Shown here piece after piece: positions 52,253-60,747 of a stretch of 64,000 nucleotides of DNA. Source of the stretch: Syntrophaceae bacterium UBA2251 (GTDB lineage Bacteria; Desulfobacterota; Syntrophia; Syntrophales; UBA2251); assembly GCA_002347815.1 (NCBI GenBank), contig DDXV01000048.1:6585-70584 (forward strand), written 5' to 3'. Both the position numbers and the translations under genes were made by a program. The notes beneath the pieces are model-generated. The model saw only the letters and a program-made list of their open reading frames with translations, searched no databases and was not told the DNA's origin. Each line of letters opens with the position of its first letter. Position 1 is the first letter of the stretch.

Positions 52253-52473
52253 GACCCCTCCCCCGCCTCCCGCTGGATTTCGGGGGAGTATAGGGGAAGG
52301 CGCCGGAGGTGTCAACGGAAACACAGGAGTCCCTCTTCCGCTTATCCCTGACACAAAACCCTTAACGTTGCCCGCCCCCCTTTCTCCCGCGCCTGGCGAA
52401 CGATGCTTGACGTTGCCCCGGGCCGGGAAGGGCCGCCATGCGGGAAGCGCAGCGGGACCGGCGAGGAGCCGGC

Positions 52474-52875
52474 TCAGGCCTCCACGACGTGCTTCTCCAG
52501 GACGCGACGAATGGGCGGCGGGATGGGAATGGATTTCCGGGACTGCGGATCGAGGTAAACGAAGGTCGGCTTTCCCCTCGCGCACAATTTCCCGCCCTGG
52601 TAGATCTGCTGAATCAGGACGAAGCTGGCATTCCCGACCTTCTTGACCCCGGTAACGATCTCGACGTCTTCGCCCAGGAAGATCTCCTGCATGAAGTCGA
52701 TGTTGACGTTGGCCATGACCAGGAAGGGGTCTCCGGGTTTCCCCCGCAGATCGGGATTGAACAGCCGGATGATCTCGAAGAATCCCTCCTCCAGCCAGAC
52801 GGGGATGACGTTGTGTCCGACGTGTCCCGCTCCGTTCACCTCGGATATCCGCGGGCTGAGCACCTTCTTGTACAT
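52474..52875 (-). CDS. Acyl-CoA thioesterase, 4HBT (hotdog) family
   Basis: 133 residues from ATG 52875 (AGGAGAGGCGGAC upstream; the frame to 53025 is unsupported). The sequence follows the hotdog pattern: SEVNGAGHVGHNVIPVWLEEGFFEII for the central helix region, then VNIDFMQEIFLGEDVEIVTGV and FVLIQQIYQGGKLCARGKPTFVYLD. The usual catalytic Asp of 4HBT (YxxD near the helix) appears replaced by N or H in this region, so the mechanism may differ. Likely hydrolyses an acyl-CoA. It sits 220 bp upstream of the transglutaminase gene and may be separate. Confidence 0.75.
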   Translation of the reverse strand: MYKKVLSPRISEVNGAGHVGHNVIPVWLEEGFFEIIRLFNPDLRGKPGDPFLVMANVNIDFMQEIFLGEDVEIVTGVKKVGNASFVLIQQIYQGGKLCARGKPTFVYLDPQSRKSIPIPPPIRRVLEKHVVEA

Positions 52876-53190
52876 GTCCGCCTCTCCTCTCAGGATCTTT
52901 CGCGCCCGGTTTCCGTGAATCCGCGCTTTCGGGAGCGGCACCTTTAGCACCGCCGGCAGCCCAATTCCAGACATATTTTTCAACGAAGCGCCGCCGAGGA
53001 CCCCTCCGAATGCCCATTGACTCACCCGGGCGACCGGGGTAGATTTTCGGGCACGGGGTGACGGTCCGTCCCCCTCTCCGCCCTGTGGGCATCAAAGCGC
53101 GGAAGTGAAGCCTGGCGGGGGGCGGCTTTGCCCGCCCCGCTTTCGACGGTGTTCAGTCGGTGACGAAACCCTTTCCGAGGAGGCGATGCG
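52876..53190. other. 315-bp intergenic region between the thioesterase and aminoacylase genes
   Basis: It contains the promoter at 53017-53045 for the plus-strand gene. Further on a very GC-rich inverted repeat (around 53115-53142, GCGGGG and CCCCGC arms around CTTTG) would sit in the mRNA leader. No gene is seen. Confidence 0.6.
53017..53045 (+). promoter_or_regulatory. Promoter for the D-aminoacylase-like gene
   Basis: TTGACT (53017-53022) and TAGATT (53040-53045) with a 17-bp spacer. The leader to ATG 53191 would be ~140 nt. Confidence 0.65.
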
Positions 53191-55017
53191 ATGAACGGCA
53201 AGTCAAGTCTGGAACGGCTGATCAAGACGAAACACTCCCGAAGGCGGTTCCTGGCCTTCACCGGAAAATCGATGGCCCTGCTGGCGGCGTTGCCGGGCCT
53301 GAGACTGCTGCAAGGAACGGCGGACGCCAAACCGACCGCCGACAGTATCCCCAAGGCGGTGGTGACGGGCGCGGGGGACCGCGATACGCTTCTGAAGAAC
53401 GGCTTCATCGTCAACGGCTCGGGACGGAGGGGCTTCAAGGGCCACCTGCTCATCCGCGACCGGAAGATCGAGAAGATCTCCCGCGGCGAGATCCGCGCGT
53501 CCTGCCCGGTCGTCGACTGCGCGGGGCAGGTGATCATGCCGGGAATCATCGATGCCCACTCCCACATGGACTGGTACCTGCCCATCCGGGGGCGCGACGA
53601 CCTCAAGCTCCCCTTCACGGCCCAGGGCGTCACCACCTTCGTGGCCGGCCAATGCGGATACGGCATCGCGGGGTTTCGGAAGAACTCGCCCCACATGAAC
53701 CTGATCGCGTCCAGGACCAAGGGGCTCTTCCGCATCGAGTGGGACACCCTGGCCCAGTACTTCGATCATATCGAAAAAACCGGCCTGACCCACAACCTCG
53801 TCACCCTGGCCGGACACGGCACGACCCGGACCTCGATCCGCGGATTCAACGCCGCGCCGATGCGCAGGGACGAAATGAAGGAAATGCTCGCGCTCCTGGA
53901 ACAGTCGCTCGACGAAGGCGCGGTCGGCGTCTCGCTGGGGCTGCAGTACGAGCCGGGCATTTTCACCCAGACCGCCGAACTCCGGGAGATCGCCAGGCTC
54001 GTCAAGAGGAAGGACAAGATCCTGACCGTCCATCTTCGGGCATACTCGGCCCTTGCGCCGGGATACCCGATGAGCGTACCGAAGATCCTGCTCGACTACA
54101 TCATGCCCTTCGACGGCTACGAGCCCCACAACCTGATCGCCATCGACGAGATGCTGAACATCGCCCGCGAAACGGGCATGCGCCTGCAGATCTCCCATCT
54201 CATTTTCGTGGGAACCCGGACCTTCAAGACCTGCGAAGACGCCCTCAAGCGCATCGACCGGGCCATCCGGCAAGGGGTTGATGTCAAGTTCGACACCTAC
54301 GCGTACCACTGCGGCCAATCCGTGATCAACGTCATCTTTCCGGCCTGGTTTCTGGCCAGAGTCCCGCAGGCGTACGACGACCCCAAGATGCTCGTCCGGC
54401 TCAGGGACGAATGGCAACAGACCATGCGGTTCCTGGGCTTCGGGGTCAAGGACATTCAGATCACGTACGCGAACCACCCGGAACTCAACCGGTTCAACGG
54501 CCTGTTCCTGGCCGACATCTCGAAGAAGCGGGGAATGGACTGGTTTGAAAACACCATGGATTTTGCACGCAAAAGCAACGGCCTCGCCAACATCCTCAAT
54601 CATGGCTACAGCAACCTGGCCGTCGTCGAGGCCTTGTTGGCGTCCCCCGCCGCCCTCTTCATGACGGACGCGCTTCCCGCGCCCCAGGGCGTGCAGAACC
54701 CGGCCATGTTCGGGAACTTCCCCCGGTTCTTCCAGTTGGCCCGCGAGAAACGGCTCATCTCCCTGGAGGAGGCGGTCCGCAAGATGTCCGGCGCGACCGC
54801 CGAGCGCTACGGCATCAAGGATCGCGGCTTTTTGAGGGAAGGGCTGGCGGCGGACATCGCCGTGATCGACTGGAACAGGATCCGCGACAACAACACGCTC
54901 ACGGATACCAGCCAGGCCCCGACGGGCATCGCGGCGGTTTTCATCAACGGCCAGCAGGTGTTGAACCAGGGAAAGGTCAACGGGGCGATGAAGGCCGGCA
55001 AGACCCTCCCCGTCTAG
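53191..55017 (+). CDS. Tat-exported N-acyl-D-amino-acid deacylase-like amidohydrolase
   Basis: 608 residues. The N-terminus carries a twin-arginine signal (KHSRRRFLAFTGKSMALLAALPG), so the folded enzyme is exported. The amidohydrolase barrel follows: MPGIIDAHSHMDWY with metal ligands H123 and H125, TTFVAGQCGYG (the D-aminoacylase Cys ligand), GAVGVSLGLQYEPG, TVHLRAY, QISHLIFVG and the C-terminal MSGATAERYGIKDRGFLREGLAADIAV. D-aminoacylases cut N-acyl-D-amino acids, dihydropyrimidinase-like substrates or related amides. GAGGAGGCGATGCG precedes the ATG. It may feed the neighbouring RuBisCO-like operon, but this is only a positional guess. Confidence 0.87.
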   Translation: MNGKSSLERLIKTKHSRRRFLAFTGKSMALLAALPGLRLLQGTADAKPTADSIPKAVVTGAGDRDTLLKNGFIVNGSGRRGFKGHLLIRDRKIEKISRGEIRASCPVVDCAGQVIMPGIIDAHSHMDWYLPIRGRDDLKLPFTAQGVTTFVAGQCGYGIAGFRKNSPHMNLIASRTKGLFRIEWDTLAQYFDHIEKTGLTHNLVTLAGHGTTRTSIRGFNAAPMRRDEMKEMLALLEQSLDEGAVGVSLGLQYEPGIFTQTAELREIARLVKRKDKILTVHLRAYSALAPGYPMSVPKILLDYIMPFDGYEPHNLIAIDEMLNIARETGMRLQISHLIFVGTRTFKTCEDALKRIDRAIRQGVDVKFDTYAYHCGQSVINVIFPAWFLARVPQAYDDPKMLVRLRDEWQQTMRFLGFGVKDIQITYANHPELNRFNGLFLADISKKRGMDWFENTMDFARKSNGLANILNHGYSNLAVVEALLASPAALFMTDALPAPQGVQNPAMFGNFPRFFQLAREKRLISLEEAVRKMSGATAERYGIKDRGFLREGLAADIAVIDWNRIRDNNTLTDTSQAPTGIAAVFINGQQVLNQGKVNGAMKAGKTLPV

Positions 55018-55036
55018 GGCGGGAGGCGCCCCGCCC

Positions 55037-56098
55037 TCAGGATTTCGGCAAGAACGCGGCGAAGAGCATTCCCAGCATCCTGCCGGCGTCGGCGAGAATC
55101 TCGACGGTGATCCTGTCGAGGAAATCGAGCTTGTCCCGATGGGCGTCACTGAAAATCACCCGGGCCGCGTCCGCGGAGCACCGGTTGGTCTGCGTGGCCG
55201 CGTCCAGGGGACTGTCGGGGTCCATCCGGCTGAACGCCTCGAGCAGTTCCGGGCCGAACCGGTCGAAGAAGTAATAGAAAATCGGGTTATGCCTCCGCTC
55301 CGCCCGCCGGATGTAGGCCGGCAACCGATCCCGCACATCCCCCGGGGCATCCCGCCCTTCACGCGCACCGCGCAACAGGGCCTCTTTGAAGGGCTCGAAT
55401 CCCTCCCGAAACCGTCGTTCGGTATAGACCTCGTAACTCTGATGCATGGCGGACACGATCTTGAAAAGCTCGTGCCTGGCCCGCATCCGCTTGAGCAGGA
55501 ATGAGCCGGGCAGCGCCTTGACGTGAAAGGGATGCCCCAGGTCCGCCAGGTAGTGCGCGCCCCGGGAAAGATACCGCCATCCCCAATAGTCGTGGTTGCT
55601 GTCGAACGCAAGCCTCGCCAGATCCCTGTGAACGCTGAAGGACCGGGGCGCGATGCCGAAGGTCATCCCGAGAAGCCGGAATCGCATGTGCCGCCAGCCA
55701 TGCGACCCGCCGGTGATTTTCTGGTTCCGGTGCAGGACAAGATCGTAGTCCGGATACAGATCCGGCTCCGTACTGTAGATCACCAGCACCTTCCACGGCT
55801 CGATCGTCTTTCCCGCGGGCGGCTCGAGGGCAAAATCGCCGTTTCGCTTTTTGTAATCGAAGGACCACAGCGGATCCAGTTGCCGGTGCGTCTGATAACT
55901 TTCCTTGTAAACGTCGATGTGCTTCGAGCCGATGGGCCAGATCTTCTCTCCGAAGCGGGGATTGGGCCGGACGGGTACCGGCGGCAAGGCCATCAGGCGG
56001 TCCAGGGCGCGGACGCAGAAGTATGCCAGGTATTCATGGGAGAACCAGGGCGCCCAGGCCGCGGGAAGGCGGGGATCGTCATGCAGGGAATAGTCCAA
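55037..56098 (-). CDS. Phospholipase C / S1-P1 nuclease-like zinc protein
   Basis: 353 residues. The long frame reaches back to 56149, but that stretch contains the intrinsic terminator of the upstream gene. I therefore place the start at TTG 56098 (MDYSLHDDPRLPAAW), preceded by GAAGGA. Histidine-rich motifs match zinc-dependent phospholipase C: GGSHGWRHMRFRL, SRGAHYLADLGHPFHV (the HxxxDxGHPFH core) and SAMHQSYEVYTE. No signal peptide is obvious from this start. The substrate could be phospholipid or nucleic acid. It is convergent with the aminoacylase gene. Confidence 0.75.
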   Translation of the reverse strand: MDYSLHDDPRLPAAWAPWFSHEYLAYFCVRALDRLMALPPVPVRPNPRFGEKIWPIGSKHIDVYKESYQTHRQLDPLWSFDYKKRNGDFALEPPAGKTIEPWKVLVIYSTEPDLYPDYDLVLHRNQKITGGSHGWRHMRFRLLGMTFGIAPRSFSVHRDLARLAFDSNHDYWGWRYLSRGAHYLADLGHPFHVKALPGSFLLKRMRARHELFKIVSAMHQSYEVYTERRFREGFEPFKEALLRGAREGRDAPGDVRDRLPAYIRRAERRHNPIFYYFFDRFGPELLEAFSRMDPDSPLDAATQTNRCSADAARVIFSDAHRDKLDFLDRITVEILADAGRMLGMLFAAFLPKS

Positions 56099-56113
56099 CG
56101 TCGGGTTTCCTTC

Positions 56114-56146
56114 AAAAAACGGGGAGCGGCGCGCAACCGCTCCCCG
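56114..56146 (-). terminator. Rho-independent terminator of the RuBisCO-like operon
   Basis: Minus strand CGGGGAGCGG (56146-56137) pairs with CCGCTCCCCG (56129-56120) across a 7-nt loop, followed by six T (56119-56114). It is 36 bp past the RuBisCO-like stop and just upstream of the phospholipase-like start. Confidence 0.95.
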
Positions 56147-56182
56147 CACGGATAAAAGCAGCGTCCCTCATGCGATGGACGC

Positions 56183-57529
56183 TCAAATCTTGAAGTCGGT
56201 TTTCTTGCTCCAGACGCCCAGGGCGACCCCCAGTTCCTCATGTTCCTTGGCGTACAGTTGCAGGTTGATTCCCTTGACCGCGGCATCGATCGCCTGCCGC
56301 AGGGCGCGGGCGCCGGCCCTCGGCCCCTGGGGATGGGCATGGATGCCGCCACCCGAACCGATCATGATGTCGCGCCCCACGGCGGCCACGATATCGGCCA
56401 CGTTCGCGGGCGTGATGCCGCCGGACGGCATGGGCATGGTGGGTTTCAGGCGGCCCATCGGATACGTCAGATTGCGCACCGTGTTCATGAAGCGGTCGTG
56501 CATGTACATGGCCTTCCCGCCCATGGAGAAGGGCAGCACGATGGCGTCCGCCCCGCACAGGCGGGGAAACTTCCCCAGAATGATCGGCGAGGCGATCCCC
56601 TGGTTGGGCGACATGTAGTAGGCGCCGGCCAGATCCATATGCGCCAGGATCGGCACGTTGATGGCCGGGTCTTCCGCCAGCGCGCGCATGGCCTCCGGAC
56701 CGACCGCCAGATAGTTCACCATCATGCCGTTGACGCCCGCATCGACGCAGCGCCTCGCCAGATCGAACATCCGCGGCAGGCGGTCCGTGACGTTCACGGT
56801 GTAGAGGGTGTGTTCGCCGGTTTCCTCGTACACCTCCCGCTCGATCTTCATGTAGGTCTTGACCCGTTTGACGGCGTCGTTGTACCGCATGTTGGCGATC
56901 AGTTCGTCGTCCTTGATCACGTCGCAGCCGCCCAGCGCCGCCTGCCGGAAGAGTTCCGCGCCGACTTCGAGCGGATAGCCGCTGCACGGCTTGATCATGT
57001 TGTTGAGCAGCGGCCGGCCCTTTTTGACCCCCAGCGCCTTCCACCAGCCGTCCGTCCCGAATTTCGGGCCCTGATACTGGTCCAGGGTGGTCTTGGGGAG
57101 GCGGAGGTCGAGCAGTTTGAAGTTCGGCACCATGGAGATGTTCCCGATCGTCGCCGTCAGCATCATGGGCAGCTGGTCTTCGACGTTGGCCGCGGGAAAG
57201 GCGATCTGCAGGATGTACTGCCGCTCCGTCACGTCCGCGGGCAGCGCGTACTCGTAATACGGGGCCTCATAGACGCCGATCACCTTGGCGACGTGGCCCG
57301 CGCGCACCTCCGGGGTTTCGCCGGGGACCGGGACCCAGGTGCCGGTGGTCTGTTCGATCGCCATCACCTGTCCCATGATCGACATGTCCCACCCCTTGTC
57401 CGCCTGGATCCAGTAGGTGGCGACGACGTGGTTCTCCATATCGATGCCTTCGGGCAGGGCGATGGGTTTGTCCGCGTAGGGGCCGATTTGCTTCTTGACG
57501 ACTTTGGGACCTTGATTCTTTTTCATCAT
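56183..57529 (-). CDS. RuBisCO-like protein (form IV)
   Basis: 448 residues of the RuBisCO large-subunit fold. Active-site equivalents: K180 in NMIKPCSG, the metal-binding K206-D-D-E209 in GGCDVIKDDE, K339 in SMGGKA (loop 6), S369 in MPSGGI and the phosphate loop GSGGGIHAHPQGPRAG. The RuBisCO residues H294 and R295 read D299 and L300 here (ILAHMDLAG), so it is not a true carboxylase. Form IV members are enolases, isomerases or decarboxylases of phosphorylated sugars and acids. The last gene of an operon with an aminotransferase and an FGGY kinase. AAGGAG precedes ATG 57529 (second ATG at 57526). Confidence 0.92.
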   Translation of the reverse strand: MMKKNQGPKVVKKQIGPYADKPIALPEGIDMENHVVATYWIQADKGWDMSIMGQVMAIEQTTGTWVPVPGETPEVRAGHVAKVIGVYEAPYYEYALPADVTERQYILQIAFPAANVEDQLPMMLTATIGNISMVPNFKLLDLRLPKTTLDQYQGPKFGTDGWWKALGVKKGRPLLNNMIKPCSGYPLEVGAELFRQAALGGCDVIKDDELIANMRYNDAVKRVKTYMKIEREVYEETGEHTLYTVNVTDRLPRMFDLARRCVDAGVNGMMVNYLAVGPEAMRALAEDPAINVPILAHMDLAGAYYMSPNQGIASPIILGKFPRLCGADAIVLPFSMGGKAMYMHDRFMNTVRNLTYPMGRLKPTMPMPSGGITPANVADIVAAVGRDIMIGSGGGIHAHPQGPRAGARALRQAIDAAVKGINLQLYAKEHEELGVALGVWSKKTDFKI

Positions 57530-57562
57530 TTTGCGCTCCTTGTCGGGATCAATCGTTTCACC

Positions 57563-58972
57563 TCAACCTCTGGGAATCAGCGAAAGCAGGTATTCCCATA
57601 CCTCCAGCGTTTTCTTCAGCGCCTCGTCATCGTGCTGCATGCAGGTGTACATGCGGGTTCCCGCCAGCGTGCACAACCCATGCGCCATCGTGACCACCTG
57701 ATAGTCGTCCGCGACCTGCTTCCGGCTGAAGATCTGGGTGAGCGCGTCCGGCGCGTTCAGGTCCACGGAAAAGAACGCGGTTGTCATGTAATGCAGGATG
57801 GCGCCGAAATTGTACACGAAGAATCCCAGATCGGGACGCGTCGCGTAAAGATCGTTGAGCGCCCGGGTGAGGCGGTTGGCGTAGGCCGTCGCCCTGGCCA
57901 CCGCGTCGGTTTCCTCCATGTACTTCAGGGCGTAAAAGCAGGCCGCCATGGAAATGGGGTTGGCCGCGAGCGTGCCGCCGACAAAGATCTTTTCGCCCAT
58001 GCTCCCGGCGCAGACCTTCATGACGTCCCTGCGGCCGGCCACGGCGCCCGACGACGGATAGCCGTGCGTGATGATCTTGCCCAGCACCGTCAGGTCGGGG
58101 GTGATGTTGTACAGCTTCTGGGCGCCGCCCATGTCCAGGCGGAAGCCCGTCACGACCTCGTCGAAGATCATCAGCGCCTCGTACCGGTCGCACAGCGTCC
58201 GGATGGTCCGGTTCCATTCCGGATGAACCGGATGGGCGCCCGATTCGCCGCCGATCGGCTCCACCATCACGCCGGCCACCCCGCCCTTGTCCTGGTTGTC
58301 CCTGAACGCGGCCTCCAGCGCCTCAAAATCGTTGGGCGCCACATCCACGGTGTGGGCGTAGCACTCCGGCGGAATGCCCTTGGATTCAAAATTGCCGGTG
58401 CGGGGAATGTGCACGGAATAGACCACCTGATCGGACCAGCCGTGATAGCTGCCGCCGATCTTGATGATCTTGAGCTTGCCGGTGAAGGCCCGGGCGATGC
58501 GCAGCGCCGCCATGTCCGCCTCGGTGCCGGACTGGAGAAATCGGACCATCTCCACGCCGGGCATGTGCCGGATGATCTCTTCCGCCGCCAACAGCTCGTA
58601 CTCCGAGGTCAGCCCGGTCGCCGGCCCCTTTTCGCGGATGATCCCGATGATCTTCTCATCGAGCGGTTCGTACCCGTGTCCCAGCATGATGGGCGCGCCG
58701 CACATCAGATAATCGATGTATTCGTTGCCGTCCACATCCCAGACCCGGCAGCCCTTGGCGCGATCCATCGCCAGGGGGAAGGGTTTATTCTGGCTTAAAT
58801 TGTGCTCGACGCCGCCGGGGATCAGCCCCTTGGCCTTCTCGAAGATCTCGATGGAGCGCTTGCAGCGCTCGGCGTAGCGCCGGTGCTCGTCGGCCAGCTT
58901 GTCCGGCGGGATCGGACGCACGGGCCTCTCCAGAATCGCATCCTTTCGTTTCATGATTTCCGAATATTCCAT
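57563..58972 (-). CDS. Class III aminotransferase (GSA aminomutase-like)
   Basis: 469 residues from ATG 58972 (GGGAGGTGACGATCC upstream; the frame to 59020 overlaps the kinase end). PLP-binding features: SGTEADMAALRIARAFTG, GSYHGWSD, Asp271 in IFDEVVTGFRL and the Schiff-base Lys299 in TVLGKIITHGYPSSGAVAG. The overall pattern is that of glutamate-1-semialdehyde aminomutase-like proteins. These move or transfer amino groups at beta/gamma positions, often within small operons. The stop is 33 bp before the RuBisCO-like ATG, so the two are surely co-expressed. Confidence 0.92.
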   Translation of the reverse strand: MEYSEIMKRKDAILERPVRPIPPDKLADEHRRYAERCKRSIEIFEKAKGLIPGGVEHNLSQNKPFPLAMDRAKGCRVWDVDGNEYIDYLMCGAPIMLGHGYEPLDEKIIGIIREKGPATGLTSEYELLAAEEIIRHMPGVEMVRFLQSGTEADMAALRIARAFTGKLKIIKIGGSYHGWSDQVVYSVHIPRTGNFESKGIPPECYAHTVDVAPNDFEALEAAFRDNQDKGGVAGVMVEPIGGESGAHPVHPEWNRTIRTLCDRYEALMIFDEVVTGFRLDMGGAQKLYNITPDLTVLGKIITHGYPSSGAVAGRRDVMKVCAGSMGEKIFVGGTLAANPISMAACFYALKYMEETDAVARATAYANRLTRALNDLYATRPDLGFFVYNFGAILHYMTTAFFSVDLNAPDALTQIFSRKQVADDYQVVTMAHGLCTLAGTRMYTCMQHDDEALKKTLEVWEYLLSLIPRG

Positions 58973-58994
58973 GGGATCGTCACCTCCCGACGTT

Positions 58995-60611
58995 TTATTG
59001 CGATACCGGCGGCGGCACACACGCGCCCGCCGCGTTCTTGTTCATCCGTGCGCAGGCCTTCCGCTGGGTTTTGTAATAGTTGACGAATTCATTGAACAGT
59101 CCGTCGTACAATTTCCGGTTGTCCGGGTTGGGCGTGTATTCGGCCTTGATTTGCAGGGTCCGGGGAATGTCCTCCAGGGTGATGTACTTCAACGCCATCG
59201 ACGCGAGAAAGGCCGCGCCGCGGGCGTTGGCGTAGATCGGGTCCTTGACCTGGCGGATTTTCCGGTCGAAGACGTCGGCAAAAATCTGCGACCAGATGTC
59301 CGAATTGGCGCCGCCGCCGATGAAATTGAGATACTCGAAACGCCGGCCCATGAATTTTTCCACCGGCGCGAGCAGCCATCTCGCATTGAACGCGACCCCC
59401 TCGAAAACGGCCCGGGCAATGTCCTCCCGCGTGTTCTCCAGGGACAGGTTGAAGAAGGAGGCGCGGATGGTGCAGTCGTCCACCGGAGATCGTTCCCCGT
59501 AAAGCCAGGGGGTGAAGAGGACACGATTGGCGCCGGGCGGGACGCGGGCGACGATCCTGTCCAGCACCTTGTAAATATCGGGGACGCTCTCCTCGAGCAG
59601 CAGTTCGTCCTTGTGGTACAGGATGTTGTCCCTCAGCCATGTCAGGCATTTGCCGGCGCACTCCTGCTCCGTGAGGATGAGGTACCGGCCCGGGATCGGG
59701 CTGGGGAAGGACCCGAAATTGTGGGCGAGGTCGGTCTTCTTGAACGGGACATGCGCGGAAATCCACGAGGAGGTCCCGATGTAAATATGGCCTTCATAGT
59801 CCCGAACCGCGCCGGAACCCACGCCCGCCGAAGGAACATCGGGCGTCCCGCCGATCACCGGCGTTCCCTCCCGGAGTCCCAATTCCCGGGCGACCTCGCT
59901 TTGCACCGGCCCGAGGATATCCATGGCCTGGATCAGGTCGGGCAGTTTCTCCCGCTCGATGCCGGCCATTTTCAGCAGCCTGTCGTTGTAAACGACGTGC
60001 GACGGATCGCGGTTGTCCGTCACCCAGTGCAGCAGGATGGAGTCGTAGGTCGCCGCGAATTTGCCCGTCAACCGCAGGTTGATGTAGTCTTTCGGTTCGA
60101 GAAACTTGTAGGTCCGGCGGTAGATGTCCGGGAGGTTCTGCTTCAGCCACAGGATATGGCAGATCGGGTCCTTGCCGGACTGGGCGGGCGCGCCGCCGGT
60201 CAGCCTCAGCCAGGTCAGCAGCTTGAACAGCGGGTAGCCCTCGATCTTCGGAAGGCCTTTCAGGATGTCCTTGACGGACTCGGAACCGCGGCAGTCCATC
60301 CAGATGATGCCGTTCATCAGGTGCCGGCCGTCCCGGTCCACGGGAACGGTGCCCGACCATTGCGTGGTGACGCTCACGGCGACGATATCCTCGGGCGGAA
60401 CCAGGTTCTTGCCGATGACCTTCCTGGCGGTGGACCGGATGGCGTCCCACCAGCCCCGCGGGTCCTGCTCGGCGCCGCCGTCGGGAAACAGGATGACGGG
60501 CGTGTCCTGGAACTCGCTGTCGACGACGTCGCCATGGACGGAGACCAGAGCGGTCTTGGGGCCGGACGTTCCCAAATCCACGGCCAGAACGTACTTGTCA
60601 GTGCGTTTCAT
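58995..60611 (-). CDS. FGGY-family carbohydrate kinase (xylulokinase-like)
   Basis: 538 residues. FGGY landmarks: the phosphate-1 loop VDLGTSGPKTAL, WWDAIRSTARKVI, ILWLKQNLPDIYRRTYKFLEPKDYINLRLTG, catalytic Asp258 in GGTPDVPSAGVGSGAV and GGGANSDIWSQIFADVF near the C-terminus. It phosphorylates a polyol, sugar or related acid. In this operon its product is a candidate substrate for the RuBisCO-like protein. The C-terminal end (KACARMNKNAAGACVPPPVSQ-type tail) is not conserved-looking. Two palindromes lie just upstream. Confidence 0.92.
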   Translation of the reverse strand: MKRTDKYVLAVDLGTSGPKTALVSVHGDVVDSEFQDTPVILFPDGGAEQDPRGWWDAIRSTARKVIGKNLVPPEDIVAVSVTTQWSGTVPVDRDGRHLMNGIIWMDCRGSESVKDILKGLPKIEGYPLFKLLTWLRLTGGAPAQSGKDPICHILWLKQNLPDIYRRTYKFLEPKDYINLRLTGKFAATYDSILLHWVTDNRDPSHVVYNDRLLKMAGIEREKLPDLIQAMDILGPVQSEVARELGLREGTPVIGGTPDVPSAGVGSGAVRDYEGHIYIGTSSWISAHVPFKKTDLAHNFGSFPSPIPGRYLILTEQECAGKCLTWLRDNILYHKDELLLEESVPDIYKVLDRIVARVPPGANRVLFTPWLYGERSPVDDCTIRASFFNLSLENTREDIARAVFEGVAFNARWLLAPVEKFMGRRFEYLNFIGGGANSDIWSQIFADVFDRKIRQVKDPIYANARGAAFLASMALKYITLEDIPRTLQIKAEYTPNPDNRKLYDGLFNEFVNYYKTQRKACARMNKNAAGACVPPPVSQ

Positions 60612-60706
60612 GATCCTTCCTCACGGCTCGAATCCACACACGAACGTCCCGGTTCACATTCCCCGCCGCGGCGAGGGCATCCCCCGCCTGACGGCAACGT
60701 TTCATT

Positions 60707-60735
60707 CCTTAATAAGGTTTGACTTTTGAAGTCAA
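60707..60735. promoter_or_regulatory. Twin palindromes upstream of the kinase gene: operator or internal promoter
   Basis: TTGACTT (60719-60725) and AAGTCAA (60729-60735) form a 7-bp inverted repeat with a 3-bp spacer. Next to it CCTTAATAAGG (60707-60717) is an 11-bp palindrome. On the minus strand TTGACT sits 15 bp before TATTAA, a weak promoter. They lie between the MFS and kinase genes, so internal regulation of the operon is possible. Confidence 0.45.
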
Positions 60736-60747
60736 TCATTATCACGC

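Noticed and set aside
52253..53095. 280-residue N-terminal extension of the transglutaminase frame
   Set aside because: It crosses the thioesterase gene in another frame; the signal anchor and ribosome site mark GTG 52252 as the start.
56240..58798. 852-residue plus-strand ORF
   Set aside because: Antisense to the RuBisCO-like and aminotransferase genes.
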